Under the pieces are notes generated by a model. It searched no databases. It was not told the DNA's origin and saw nothing but the letters and a program-made list of their open reading frames with translations. A stretch of 64,000 nucleotides of DNA from Plasmodiophora brassicae (taxonomy: Eukaryota > Endomyxa: Phytomyxea > Phytomyxea > Plasmodiophorida). Below, one piece after another: positions 1 to 10,786 of this stretch (positions within the stretch are counted from its first letter, which is position 1; each line of letters begins with the position of its first letter). The position numbers were made by a program, and so were the translations under genes. The stretch lies in contig CP145419.1 in the NCBI GenBank assembly GCA_036867785.1, forward strand, positions 558,001-622,000, in the 5' to 3' direction.

Positions 1-237
1 ATGCGACCAGGCGTCATCGGCGGCGTTCATCATCATCGCCGTCGAATACCGATGCGATTCCGTCAAGCGCACACTGGGCCGGGATCGATGCGCTCTCGCA
101 TGGGTGAGCGCCCCGGGGCTGCCGTTGTAGGCGGGGGCCACCCGCTTGACGCCATGGTTGTTGTGGTTGGACGCGCGGACCCGATGACGCTGCTTGGCGA
201 AGACCTTCAGGTTCCGTTCGCAGAGCGCAATGTCCAT
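1..237 (-). CDS. Possible 5' end of an unidentified gene, cut by the window edge
   Basis: Reading leftwards from an ATG at 237, 79 codons stay open to the first base of the window. The predicted start is MDIALCERNLKVF and the peptide is rich in Arg, His and Ser. I recognise no domain. The overlapping plus-strand ORF over 1-627 is low complexity and looks like a shadow. Sequence left of the window would decide whether this is a real first exon. Confidence 0.25.
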   Translation of the reverse strand, partial: MDIALCERNLKVFAKQRHRVRASNHNNHGVKRVAPAYNGSPGALTHARAHRSRPSVRLTESHRYSTAMMMNAADDAWSH

Positions 238-845
238 CAACCGGCGTCCGCGCCCCCCCGCACACGCACACAGCAGACCGCACCCGGCGGCGACCGACGA
301 ACCGCCTCGTCCCGCACCGGCACCGACTACAGAATGTCGCGGAAGAGCGACTTCAGGCGGCGCGGCCCCCGATCCGGTAACGTGGGCGCTGCGGTCACGC
401 GGGTAGCTCCCAAAATGGGCGGGCGCGACGGTCGGGTGCCCGTTATGGGGCGGGGCGTGCCTGACGCGCGTTCCAGAACAATTCCCGCTGGCGGCAATGT
501 GTGCGGAGGGCTGACACTGCAGGCGCCGAACGTGGCTCGGAAAGCCGAAGGGGGTTGGTGGTGGTGGTGGTGGTGGTGCCGGCCCTGGTCGTACGGGCAG
601 GGAACTCTGCACGCACCCCTGGGCTGAGCAGAGGTCGGGTTTTAGCGCGCGCTGTGACGGGCAGTGCGGGAAAACGACTGCCCGCTGTGTGCTGCCTGCA
701 TGGTCACCTGGGTCCAGAGCGCCAGCCGCGTGTCCCCGTGGCCCCTTCAGCGGATGCAATGTGCAGTCCAGGTTGTTGGCGCCAGGCAGGCAGGCAGGCG
801 CGGGCGGGGCCGAAGTCCGTTGCGGCGGGCGGAGCGCGTTAATGG
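238..845. other. GC-rich intergenic stretch with no supported gene
   Basis: All frames here give Arg/Pro/Gly-rich low-complexity translations without a recognisable domain. The only structured element seen is a GGT microsatellite near 554-578. The right end is the presumed promoter of the UVSSA-like gene that starts at 846. Confidence 0.5.
554..578. repeat. (GGT)n microsatellite
   Basis: About eight uninterrupted GGT units (translated in the forward frame as poly-Trp) lie within a GC-rich non-coding stretch. Such run lengths are prone to slippage; no function is implied. Confidence 0.85.
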
Positions 846-2313
846 ATGCCAGCGCCGATCGCGCTGATCGAGCTCGTTGATCAAGCCTGTCGGATCGGGT
901 CGGCGTCTCATATGATCCGGCAGGCGTTGCAGGTCGTTGCGGCGCGCGCATCGGCTCGTCTAGCAATCGCGCTGATTCGACGATTGGAAGGTTGCCGACG
1001 AAGACGATAGCGTCGACTGGGGTGCCGCGTGTGCCGCGCTAATCGCTCGAGTGTCGAGAGGGAGCCTGCCGGCTGGCGGCAGTAAAGAGGAGGAAGAACG
1101 CGACGACGAGCGATCCCGATGGTACGCGCTAGTTCTATGCGAGACGCTGTTCATCCACCATCGGCCGTTCCGGGTCGGAAGCCTGTCGAGACTCAGAGAC
1201 CTTGCTGCAGCGGCTCTTTCCGATAGCACATGCGTTCGGGAACGTTGCCTGGTTACCTTCAGTAGGGCGTATATGCGCAGGTGATGCATGTCGCCCTAAC
1301 ATCTTTCCAAAGGACGGTGGATGGCCCGTTTTCCTGGTGAGTGGCGATTACAGATTCTGCCCCTGTACGTGAGGAATGCGTTCCATCTGGAGATTCCGGA
1401 GGACCCTAGCGTAGCACGTCGAGAGGCCGTCTCGGACGGTCTGGCGTCTATGGAGGAGGTGTTCCTCGCTAAGGTTGTATGGCTGAAGCTGCGCCGCTGG
1501 TTGCACTTATGCGATGCGACAGACGAGCCGACTGAGCGACGCAGTTCAAGAATTACAAACCTGCTTCGAGATCGTTATTCCTGACATTGGCATGAACCCG
1601 GCGTCAAGTGGCGACCCGATGCTGAGTGCCCTTGCGACTGGTGATGTCGTCGACGAGTTCTCTGACGTCGAGATTCAGGTTTCCAGGTTGGTTACATGCC
1701 CTATGCGCATGATGAAGCTTTAAATTGGTCATCGTCTATTTAGTGACGAGTGGGATGCCAGCGATGCCGACGATTTTGACGAAGACGATTTGCAGTGGCC
1801 AGCGGCTTCATCGACAGGGGCGCCTGCTGTCAACGTTGCGGTTGAGATTTCCAGAGACCTGACCGGTGTGTCTTCATCGCATAATCAAACCGTGTTCGAC
1901 GCCATGCGCGACCTCCAGAAAGAACTCAAAGTTGCCAGGTACACGCGTCTCGCAGATTCTACGATGGCAATTGAAACGGCGCGCCTAGACCGGAGCTTCA
2001 AGGCTGGAAAACGTTGCTTGAGTCAGCAAGAAAGCTTGCGACGTCCGACGAATGGCGCGAACGCCTGTGGTCTCATCGGACGCAGGTCCGCTATGGTGTC
2101 GTGGCGAGCCTGTTGTTGCGAGTGGAGGACGCCATGTGGCAATGCGAAGTCCTTATAGGTCGGCGAAACGACAAGCGCCTTGAGGAGCGACAGGAAACGA
2201 GGCCAACGCCGACGGCGGTTAAACCAATTGTCGCTGCACCCTCGAACAAGCGAAAGACAAAGCCATCGACTGCGAGATCCAGGATAGAAAAGAAGTTCAA
2301 GCCGAAGCGATGA
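846..2313 (+). CDS. UVSSA: UV-stimulated scaffold protein A-like (transcription-coupled repair)
   Basis: Six exons (846-990, 1061-1243, 1313-1473, 1523-1686, 1744-1938, 1989-2313) joined by five introns of 49-70 bp give 390 aa. The N-terminal third matches the VHS/ENTH-like fold of UVSSA, including a segment around RWYALVLCETLFIHHRPFR that aligns with the human AFQIVEELFVRSHQFR region. A later piece (LQTCFEIVIPDI) aligns with human ESCFRLLVPFD, followed by an acidic DEDD-rich stretch as expected. UVSSA recruits TFIIH and USP7 to RNA polymerase II stalled at DNA lesions. The protein ends in a basic tail (KKFKPKR) and is much shorter than human UVSSA (about 709 aa); the C-terminal DUF2043 half is not visible. 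The first two exon boundaries are the least certain. Its stop lies 36 bp from the converging glutathione synthetase gene. Confidence 0.72.
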
Positions 2314-2349
2314 AATAGCAGGGTTAGTTCATTCGTACAATGTAGTACT

Positions 2350-4273
2350 TTAGAATGGCATGGGGGTATCTAGTACAGAAAAACCTGTTGCGACACCACC
2401 TTCGTCAACGCCGAGTGCTTTCGTTCGAACTAAATACCCGGCACATTCGTTTATCAATGGAGCATCCCCATTGCCGCTGCACATGTATGATAAGCATCCG
2501 GCGAACAAGCCCACAGAGCAGATCCGGCCTTACCCTAACCAGACACTGTAAAACCCGACTGCCAAACCGTCAATAACACGCTTTGCAAGAAACGGTTCTA
2601 TGCTCACATTCGCTAACCGAGTTCTGCACCCGCATGTGTTCGTTGTTCTTGATAACTACTGTTGGATACGTGCGGGGCTCAAGTCGCTCCATCAGAACAT
2701 ACTGCTCGAGCTCTTCACGAGATAACTTCTTCAGTTGGGCAACAAGCCCATCGCCGTAGAAGTTGTTCCCACCTGCCATACGGTTACCCTCGATCACGCG
2801 TTCCCAATTTTAAAATGGTTCAACCGACCGCCTTCTCGTTGAGGCTTCAGCACATAACGGCCTGGAGCTTCCAGCGCCTAAAATGAATGTTTAGACGCTC
2901 TGTTCCGGACATGTCTGATGCCAAATACTTTTCGGATAAGTTCATCGACGTCGCGAGAAGGCCCAGAACCTTCAAAGCACCATTGCTGAGCGAAAACATT
3001 GCGTAGAACCTGGCAGTGATCTGGGGCGTCGGGAAAGAACATCTCGAGGCACCCAGGAATGCTAAGAGCCTAGCAAAGGGAGGTCATGGAGGTGACGCAC
3101 ATTCCCAGGATAGTCGTACCTGCTGGACGCGCTTGGTTCCAGCAAGGTGGTGAGCAATCGTCGGACACCTGATGGCAGACGACTGCTCAATCAGCAGACG
3201 AGCAGCCCACTCAGCATCAGATGGGTAATCGCGAGGCGTATATCCAGCGCGGAAGTACGCCACTCCCACTCGAATGTTCTTATCGCTAGTGGGCAAAGGT
3301 GAATTTAACAAGAACGGACAACGTCACCTTTGCTTACAGAAGCAGTGCGAACGTCCGCTCCTCAAGAGAGCCACTCGAACCAATTTCTCCTAGCGTCCGA
3401 CGAACTGATCTTATCCCATGCCTGTAAGCCAGACCCATTAACTGAAAAACGCTGTGCAGGCTTCTATGTCAAATACTTCTCCCAAAGAAGATACTGAAGG
3501 GCCCGTTGGTCTATTGCGTTGCCCTCATCGGGCTGTACGACCAGCATGACGACTGAGCCTGGCAGGCCGCACGCCGCGTTCGCAGCCGCTAGCCCTGCAG
3601 CAATCCTGACGTCCGCCATGTTCTCAGGCAGGCTGATACTCGGAAGCGCTTCCGACATTAGCAATCTGTCGGGCTGAGCATCAGATTCACACAACGATAG
3701 GCACAGGCTGATCTAACCGATGCAATCTCGACAGGCGAGAAGACAAGGCGCCGAACGCGGATGATATCGTGTTCAGTTCGACCTGCTTCATCGTGCCGTT
3801 GTGAAGCATGTAATCGGACCTGTCAATATACAACGCCATCTACTGGGATGGTTTAGAGTCAGCATCCAATAAAAACGTTATCGCTATCGACCTTTTGACG
3901 CAAAGGGCCCGCGTGGACAATGTCGTACACCTCGACAAGCTTCGCGGTGAACTCGTCCATCTTGACAACACTGGCCATCGTCAATATCGATAGTCCTTCA
4001 TGGAAGCGGGCAAATTTACTTTTTCAACGTGTCCTTCAAAAACGTCGGATGATGTTCAATTCGGTGGCAGAGGATGTTGAATAGCGGTGCCAGGTCCCGA
4101 CCACGTTGAAATTCGGACGCGGGCAACGGCACGGGGAACAGCGTTGCCGGCGCCCGCTGCCCCTTCATCTGCAGCCCGAGCACTGACGCATATGCTGCCG
4201 TCTCGGAAAGCCATTCGCCCAGGTTCTCATCTGGCACGACAACCGCCGCGTCGAGCAAGTATGCTGTCAGCAT
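2350..4273 (-). CDS. GSS: Glutathione synthetase, eukaryotic ATP-grasp type
   Basis: Eleven exons and ten introns of 49-57 bp give a 1401-nt coding sequence (466 aa; human GSS is 474 aa). Conserved landmarks in order: the N-terminal ATLFPVPLP segment, [62 protein letters not shown], the ATP-grasp glycine loop in [22 protein letters not shown], and the closing [16 protein letters not shown]. The enzyme ligates gamma-glutamylcysteine to glycine in the cytosol, the second step of glutathione synthesis. A glutathione S-transferase gene lies 5 kb away but the two are not co-transcribed. The ATG at 4273 is the first that leads into the conserved fold. The gene looks intact. It diverges from the transporter gene at 4538 across 264 bp. 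Confidence 0.95.
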
Positions 4274-5201
4274 GACGATCGTCCTCTGCAGTGAAGTTCC
4301 GACAAAAAGAATGGCGACCCCGCGCTGTACTTTTTTGAGTCTACGGTGATGACGGTTCCGTCTGCACGCCATCCAAACGAACATAAACTTTTCGTATTTC
4401 TGGCTTCACTGGTGGTAGGAGGCCAATGCTTGCCTGTTGACGAACGCCCAGGTCACAAATGTTTAGAAGCGTTAAGATCGATGAACCAGGTACAAGTCAG
4501 CTGGCACGCGCCACCTGTGTTGACACATTGATGATCGATGCCGATCGATACGCGACGTCGTCTGCGACTGGCAGTGGTTGGCGTACTGGCGGTCGTCGAG
4601 GTCACGGCCCGATCCCTGCAGACCCTGCTCGTGCAACCTCTGAAGCATCTGGCCGGCGATCCGGAAATCCATGTCCCTGTCTTTGTGGCATTCGTTGAAT
4701 CGGCGAGCTTCGTTCTGTCCATGGCGGTGTGGTTGACATTCTGTCTGGCGACCAACACCAAAGTTGAAATCAGGAACTGGCGGTACCGCTTGCCTATGTA
4801 CTGCTGCTTAGCGGTACTTGATGGCATGGCCGTCATCACAGCATCAATTGGTCGAAGTCTGCTGCCTGCCATTCCCTTCACGTTGATTGGTGCTCTTTCC
4901 ATGACATTCACTCTCATGCTGCACTCCATCTTCAAGACTAAGCAGGTATCTCTCCGGGCAAGCACCGTGAATTCCATCATTTGACTAGCGCAACAGTTCC
5001 CGATTCACCAGAAGATTGCAGGCTGTTTCACCGTCCTCAGCGTTCTTGCTCTGTTCGTATTCAAAGCGGAGGCTGACGCCGACGCTGATCGATCCACTCA
5101 CCTGCTTGTAATGGGAATAAGCGCGATCAGCGCGTTCTGTGTGGCTGCTGGAGGTTTCCTTTCCCGGACGTTCCTTCGACGGGAACACACTGCCGACACT
5201 A

Positions 5202-5232
5202 CCGTAAACTTCGATGCGCTGTACCCAGCAAT
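5202..5232 (+). repeat. Left terminal inverted repeat of the transposon
   Basis: This pairs with the reverse complement of 7224-7255. The outer 20 or so bases are identical apart from a one-base length difference at the tip. It directly follows the TA target dinucleotide. Confidence 0.9.
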
Positions 5233-5379
5233 GTCAAAAAAATTATGCAGTGATGTAAGGTTTTGTTTAATTTTTTGCCCGAACATGCGGCGTTTTTTTG
5301 GGTGGGGTGCGAGCTGCAGACTTCCGAGCCGGGCGGAACATTTAAACCATTGCCGCCTCAGGCGTTCGCATCGACCGCG

Positions 5380-6666
5380 ATGCACTCCCGCCAGTCCATA
5401 ACGAACGCCGACAAGCTGGCCATTTTGATGTGCTGGCGCCGCGCATCAGTACAAGGTACATCGTTGCATAACTTCGCCGATGCCAATGGCGTTGCACCCA
5501 GTCAAATCCGACGGTGGAAGAAACTGGAGACGCGCCTAAGTCAATCGCGCCCCGATGCAACAACGATTTCTCGTGGTCGGGCGCCTACGTTCACAGAGCA
5601 AGAAGAAGACGATCTGCTTCGGTGGATCTTTGATAGACGGGACGCAGGGATAGGTACTACCTTCAACTACGCCCGCATTTCGTTGTAGTGGAACTCATAG
5701 AACCTTCGTCTAGGAATATCGTTAAATAGCCTCAAACAGTATGCTTGTGAAATGTTTTCGGGGCTTAAGGAAAAGTCTTCTAGCGCCAAGGAGTCGACGC
5801 TAAGGCGTTTCTTAAAAAGGCATCGTCTAACGACGCGTGTATGCACGCACTCCTCGTCTGTCGGGCCAGAGCAAGAACGGCGTCTGGCGGGAACCTTCAT
5901 GGCTTCCATCGTACCGCGTATTGCCAGCCTCGACAAGAGGCTGATCATCAATATGGATGAGACGGCAGTCTTCTTTGACATGTCTCGAAACCGGACGATC
6001 GATCGTGTCGGCGCGAGGCATGTCAACATGCGCAAGACATCGTCGTCGACGCTCAGGGTCACTGTAGCAGTAGCCGTTACTGCCAGTGGTTCGATTCTTC
6101 GGCCTATGATCATTTTCAAAGGTCAGCCTCAGGGCCGCATCGCGACACGCGAGCTGCCGGAATATCCGCCTGGCAGCGAATACGCGTGCCAGCCGCACGC
6201 TTGGATGGATGGCGCTACTATGCAACAATGGGTTAAGAAGGTATCGCCTTCAGTATGGCACGATCATTGAACTAACAGAGTTTAACAGTGTCTACAACCG
6301 TACATTGCGAGTGTGCCTGTTGAGGCTCAAAGTCCTGTATTGCTTCTGGATTCTTTCCGATGCCACGTTATGGCACCAGTGCTGTTGAGCATCAACAGTA
6401 TTGGCGTCCAGGTGGAGCATGTTCCCAGCCATTGCACCGCACTCGTTCAGCCGATCGACGTGGGTGTCAACCGATCATTTAAGTCACGAATCCGGGATCA
6501 ATGGGAGCATTGGTTACTGGAAAAGCCCATCGGTGACCCGTTGGATCCACCAACACGTCCTCAAGTGGCATCGTGGATAATCCGATCGTTGCAAGAGCTA
6601 TCGCCTGATGTGATCCGAAGGTCATGGCGTAGCCATGATTTTCCCTACTTTACAGATACCGAATAA
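5380..6666 (+). CDS. pogo/jerky-type DDE transposase
   Basis: Three exons (5380-5653, 5714-6240, 6289-6666) with introns of 60 and 48 bp give 392 aa. The N-terminus holds a helix-turn-helix region (around MCWRRASVQGTSLHNFADA) and a CENP-B/Tc5-like DNA-binding region (LLRWIFDRRDAGIGISL). The catalytic core shows the three expected acidic positions: first Asp in IINMDETAVFF, second in VLLLDSFRCHV and third in ALVQPIDVGVNRSFK, the DDD arrangement of pogo, Tigger and jerky elements. It should cut and paste its own element at TA sites. All three acidic residues and the frame are intact, so the enzyme may be active. An alternative donor at 5682 was rejected because it breaks the frame. Confidence 0.9.
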
Positions 6667-7223
6667 ACAATAGATGGCGTTACAGCAGGATACAACGTGC
6701 CATGCCGCCATGGCGATGCGACCGTCGACGGTCGTACACATTGTCAGAGCGAGAGTACAATTCGACAACTCTTGCAAGTCGGTTGTCGAATCGGTTGGCT
6801 CTCGCAATGTAATGACGGGGCAGGAATCCCACCAAACATTGATCAGAACCGTTCCTCACACGATAAACGGCAATTGCCGTCTCGGTGTTGCCCGCATCTG
6901 GGGATATCATTGTCGTTAAATCGTCGACGAATTAGGGATGACTTACCATTAATGATTTGAACAATACGCAACCGGACAATGCTGTCTGGTTCCAGGACAG
7001 ACCCGCACACGGTGTGCTCTTGACAGCAGCGTCCACGGTTGCCGATCTCGATCCCTACAATCTCAACATGGACGGACGACATCGCCGGTCAGCTGTCGGA
7101 TCGGGACCATGCTGTGGTTGCGACCTTGAAATTCGGGCCTGATATGATGTCGAGCTGACTGGCCCTCGTAGTCGGTGGTCGCAAAAAAGTTCGAAGCCTT
7201 TTTTTGGACAGGGGGGCACAGGA
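6667..7223. other. Non-coding 3' part of the transposon
   Basis: About 560 bp between the transposase stop and the right inverted repeat. Short ORFs on both strands here show no conserved domain. It may hold 3' UTR or accessory binding sites for the transposase. Confidence 0.6.
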
Positions 7224-7255
7224 TGCGCTAGGCACAGCGCATCGAAGTTTACGGG
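7224..7255 (-). repeat. Right terminal inverted repeat of the transposon
   Basis: The reverse complement matches the left end at 5202-5232 and abuts TA at 7256-7257. The host reading frame resumes right after the TA, at 7258. Confidence 0.9.
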
Positions 7256-7760
7256 TAGCAAGCATGACATGCGGCTCGTACTGGAAACCAATGCGATCCA
7301 GTCGTTCCTGGTCTTCGTGATCGTCGTTCCCGTCACTATTGCGTATGCCCCTGGCGAGGCCTGGCCGAGCATGTACAGCCGAATCCAGCTCGCAGGACGG
7401 TTCGCTCCGTTCTTTGCCATTGTGGTTGGAATGTTTCTGGCCCGGCCGCTGGCCCTGTTCAGCACATGCTCGTTGACGGCTATAGCCAGCGGGATCCTGC
7501 CTCGACTGCTGGGCGGACCACGTCGCGTGATTGTCATCTTGGTGAGCGTCCTGTCTGGCTTGCCCGATGAGCTATCGTTTGGCAATCAAGTTTCGGCTAT
7601 GCTCATGCTGGTGTCCCTTGGCCTCCATCTGTATGCCTCGTTGAGGAAGGTCCCGGTTCTCGGTAACGTGACTACCAAGGGTGCGCCCCTGGAAACGCTG
7701 CCAAGATCCACGAAAGCGAATCCACCATTCAGAAGAGCATCAGCCCTGGCTCATATTTAA

Positions 7761-8753
7761 ATAACAGTCGCGTTGCCAATCCGTCAGCCAGCCGCTGTAT
7801 CTGCAGGAAGCGCGCAGAGGGGTCCCATTAGCGGGGACCGATCTGCGCGCTATTCTAGGATGGCGCGCGGTAAGCAGGCTTCGCTTATCAAAAAAAGCAA
7901 TCAGTTCGTTGCGATCGTGGATCGCGAATGCCACGCGGTGTCACCCCGATGGTGTCATCGTGCCGAAGCGGGCTGTAGAGCGACCGGGGCGTCATATAGG
8001 AAACTAACCATCAATGCCGAAAGGCGAATGGTGGCACGTGCTGACAGACGTCCGATATGCATCCACCACAAATGAAATCGAACGCGGAATTGTCCATGGG
8101 CGGTAGTCGTCCCTGCCGGTGCTGCTTGGGAATCGCTTCTGTAGGAAGGTTACCTTCTCGACGGCTGTTTAAGTCGACCTTTGCGGCTCTGTTTGACTGG
8201 CATTCATCCAGTGGTTTAACTGCGGTCGGTGCTTTTGATTTATTGTCGTAACTCGAAGAGTGCAGACGACCGTAACGCCGGTGCATATCATGGACATGGC
8301 CATCGATCACCAAACGGGTTAAGCATGAGACGTGCGGCCCACGGATAGGCCTCTCGAAGAGCACTGGGTGTGATCTGGGCAGCCGATTTTAGTCAGGACC
8401 ACCCTGTAGCGGAAGCACAGCCTGCCGACGGCGCGCTGGTACCGAGCCGCGACGCCGGGGGCCATAGTTCGTCCGTCTGTTCGGGATTGAGCGATTTTGC
8501 GGTGGCGCCGCAGTTCTGTCGGATCGGGTGGCAGCGTGCGGTGATCCGTGACTCTGATCTGAGGCCGCATTTAGCTCCGTCCGTCCCAGTGAGCTGCGGG
8601 GAACAAACGAGTGGCGGCGTGGTGGTCCGCAGACCGCACTTGAGACTGGTCAAACTTGTAATCAGCGGCACGGCGTTGCGCCACGGCCCCGCGGGGTAGC
8701 CACGTCACACACGGCCCTTGGCGTTTCGCGCCTCTCACCCGCGTCTTGTATCA
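7761..8753. other. Intergenic stretch with no supported gene
   Basis: Several ORFs of 60-117 codons exist on both strands, but none has a recognisable domain, a good start context or linkable exons. I could not identify a tRNA or other RNA gene by eye. Confidence 0.4.
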
Positions 8754-9389
8754 ATGGTCAGTGCGTGTATATCGTCGAAACGCTCAATGCAGGGCCTAAT
8801 AATGCGTGCTCAGCATCCGTTCCGGTCATCGAATCCGGCGGCTGGCGACCCCGTCGATGGGAACTGGCCGCTTGTTGGCTCCGTCTTCACGTACGTGGAA
8901 CACGACACGCCCGTCGTGCCGACAGCGGTACGGCCGCCGAACGTCCCTCCACGGAAACCGTTATCGGAGAGCGAGCGGTCCCTGCTCGTCGAAGGCCACT
9001 GGGTCCCATTTGACAACACGCGCCTTGCCGTCTCGGGCGGGTACCGCCGCTCGCCCTTCCCATCGTCGTCATCGTCATCGGCTCGTAAACCCGACGGTCC
9101 ACAGCCGCCACCGGGTTCCAGGCACTTGGTCGTTGAAGAGCAGTCGTTGTCACTGCGAAAGCAACAGAAGCAGCCTGCGTATTTCTCTAAAGCGCTGCAG
9201 GCGGCGACCAGAGCGAAGGCGGCGTCAAAGAAGTTGAACCTACGGAAGGTGCCGCTTTCGTCGGTCCGGTCGTACAGGGGGCCAAATGGTGACCCCATCG
9301 CGGGCAATTTGCAACCCACGAACCCATCAGTCACCATGATGAACGGGTGTTTGGTGAAGCGACCGATCAACGTGCCGATCAGCACGTAA
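8754..9389 (+). CDS. Hypothetical protein with Ser-rich centre
   Basis: An uninterrupted 211-codon frame starts at ATG 8754. It reads as plausible coding sequence: a Pro-rich segment (VVPTAVRPPNVPPRKPL), a poly-Ser run from a TCG/TCA microsatellite near 9061-9080, then a basic part (RAKAASKKLNLRKVPL) and a stop after NVPIST. No known domain or membrane segment is seen. The opposite strand also has a long frame over 8810-9667, but that one is broken in composition by poly-Asp and Cys runs and lacks a sensible start. Either could be a shadow of the other; I favour the plus strand. Confidence 0.42.
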   Translation: MVSACISSKRSMQGLIMRAQHPFRSSNPAAGDPVDGNWPLVGSVFTYVEHDTPVVPTAVRPPNVPPRKPLSESERSLLVEGHWVPFDNTRLAVSGGYRRSPFPSSSSSSARKPDGPQPPPGSRHLVVEEQSLSLRKQQKQPAYFSKALQAATRAKAASKKLNLRKVPLSSVRSYRGPNGDPIAGNLQPTNPSVTMMNGCLVKRPINVPIST

Positions 9390-9584
9390 CGAGTAGTCAG
9401 AGTTAGGTCACGAAGAGGATGAACGCGAAGGGGCGGTCTCTCCGTCACTCCCTGCCTGTACCGGCTCCTATCTCCTGATGTGATTGAACTAATATACGGT
9501 ACACAATGTTGTTTCTCTCCATTCAATACGGGATATGCCACAGTGAAGTGGCTGCGTTGTGGTGACTGTATTCGTCTACGTAGT

Positions 9585-10430
9585 TCAGCCACTACCGAAC
9601 TGGGCGATCTTGTTGTTGAAAGCCGTACGAATGAAGTCTGGTTCCGACATGCACTTGCGGATCTCATCGAGCGATTCGAAGCGCTGGCAGTACGCGCTGA
9701 GGCGCGGGAACCGCTTCAGGCACTGGTTATTCAGTGTCGAATACTGCTGCAGCATCTCATAGCACAGGAAATCTACCAACGCGATCAGTGGATGCCTCAT
9801 TGGCTAGCTGGACCGCTGTGGACATACCAGCATAGGTAATGCTCGGCCCACAGATCCAGTCATGCTTCAGGAAGGTTTCGAACCGCTTCAGAATGTTGGG
9901 GATGTTCTCAATTAGCGCGTCCTTGAGATGATGGAACTGTGGATTGTAGCACAGGCCGGTGTACTTGCCGCGCGCGTCAGCAATCTCATTGGCGACCATG
10001 TTAATCATGGCGCGAGCCTTTGGCGTATCACCCGCCAGGCCATGTTTCCTGGCAGCTTATCATGGGCATGCATCTAGGTATACGGCAATGGAATTGGCAG
10101 CATACTCGGCGAGATACAGGATGATGGCCATCGATTGCGTCATGCGAAGATCGCCGTCGATCAGGTACGGCAGATTAGGGAAGTCCAACTGCAGCGTCTC
10201 CTTGACCTTCAGCCATTCGTCACAGGAGAATTCCGGCCCGCTGCCCTGATGGTACCGCACGTCGTCGAACGGCGTCTTGGTGTACTCTTCCGGCAAACCA
10301 TGGGTCAGACTGATGTGCACGGGCACACACGGTTCGACGACGCGTTCGTACTCAGAAGCATGCGGATCGGTTGCGCTAGGCCGCGAATGGCCCAGTAACC
10401 CAGCACGACTCGCTGCGCATCGCCCGTCAT
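9585..10430 (-). CDS. Glutathione S-transferase, mu-class-like
   Basis: Four exons with introns of 65, 57 and 55 bp give 222 aa, the usual GST length. The start reads MTGDAQRVVLGYWAIRGLAQ, which matches the thioredoxin-fold start of mu-class enzymes, including the catalytic Tyr in GYWAIRG. The glutathione-binding segment LDFPNLPYLIDGDLRMTQS is almost identical to the mammalian mu motif. The helical C-terminal domain contains GLCYNPQF, FETFLKHDW and a DFLCYEML segment, with the gene closing KIAQFGSG. It conjugates glutathione to electrophiles in the cytosol. The divergence of residues in the C-terminal half prevents a substrate call. No damage is visible. Confidence 0.93.
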
Positions 10431-10786
10431 CTCACAGCAGCCGCCAACCTCAAGTGCACGGCCCGCCACCGAAATGAACCAGGCCGATGCGCACGGCGTG
10501 ACGGCGCCCCCCTCCCCCCTGTATTGCATCTACAATATGGCACAGACACGTAGAAACGCACGCGATCCAGGCGATCATGCCCGGTCGTACCCTGCTCGCT
10601 CGATCCAGTCGGCCTTGCCAGATGGCAACGGCGATGGCGTCAAGGTCGCATCGAGATTCAGGACAGTGCTCGTCGTCTTTGGCAAACACGACGGGGCGTC
10701 AGACAACCATTGTAATAGACGTCCATGGAGAAACGTAACGACCGTCTGAGTGCACGACGCATGGAAGCAGGCAACCCGGGCGTTGT
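10431..10786. other. Intergenic region upstream of the GST gene
   Basis: This 356-bp stretch lies between the GST start and the 3' end of the next minus-strand gene. It includes a short C/T-rich run around 10505-10520. The ORFs here show no domain. It probably carries the GST promoter. Confidence 0.4.

Larger units (their letters stand above)
5202..7255 (+). mobile_element. pogo/jerky-type (Tc1-mariner superfamily) DNA transposon, apparently complete
   Basis: The 2054-bp element is flanked by TA at 5200-5201 and 7256-7257, the expected mariner-type target-site duplication. Its ends form terminal inverted repeats of about 30 bp: the left end begins CCGTAAACTTCGATGCGCTG and the reverse complement of the right end begins CCCGTAAACTTCGATGCGCT, differing by one extra C and a few mismatches further in. 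It carries one intact spliced transposase gene. Perfect target duplication, well-matched repeats and an open transposase suggest a young insertion. It sits in a coding exon of a transporter gene. Confidence 0.92.
4538..7760 (+). pseudogene. Multi-pass drug/metabolite transporter-type gene split by a DNA transposon
   Basis: Exon 1 is 4538-4945 and an intron occupies 4946-5011. Exon 2 starts at 5012, is broken by the transposon at 5202-7255 and resumes at 7258. Skipping the element and one copy of the TA duplication keeps exon 2 in one open frame to the stop at 7760 (366 codons before the stop in total). Roughly ten hydrophobic segments are present (for example VGVLAVVEV, AVWLTFCLA, LIGALSMTFTLML, LVFVIVVPVTIAYA), with a general look of DMT/CRT-like carriers. 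Substrate is unknown. As it stands, translation runs into transposon sequence after roughly 200 residues, so this copy should be non-functional unless the element is excised or the sequence is one allele of two. Confidence 0.75.

Noticed and set aside
1-627. 208-codon plus-strand ORF at the window start
   Set aside because: Low complexity, includes poly-Trp from a GGT microsatellite, and no domain.
5682-5739. An alternative first intron of the transposase with donor at 5682
   Set aside because: It leaves the following exon out of frame, whereas donor 5654 and acceptor 5713 preserve the CENP-B-like domain.
5202-7255. The transposon acting as a spliced-out intron of the transporter
   Set aside because: Its ends are CC..GG-like, not GT..AG, and the length, inverted repeats and TA duplication all fit transposition.
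8810-9667. 285-codon minus-strand ORF
   Set aside because: Opposite the better-looking 8754-9389 frame; contains poly-Asp from the Ser microsatellite, and no domain or convincing start.
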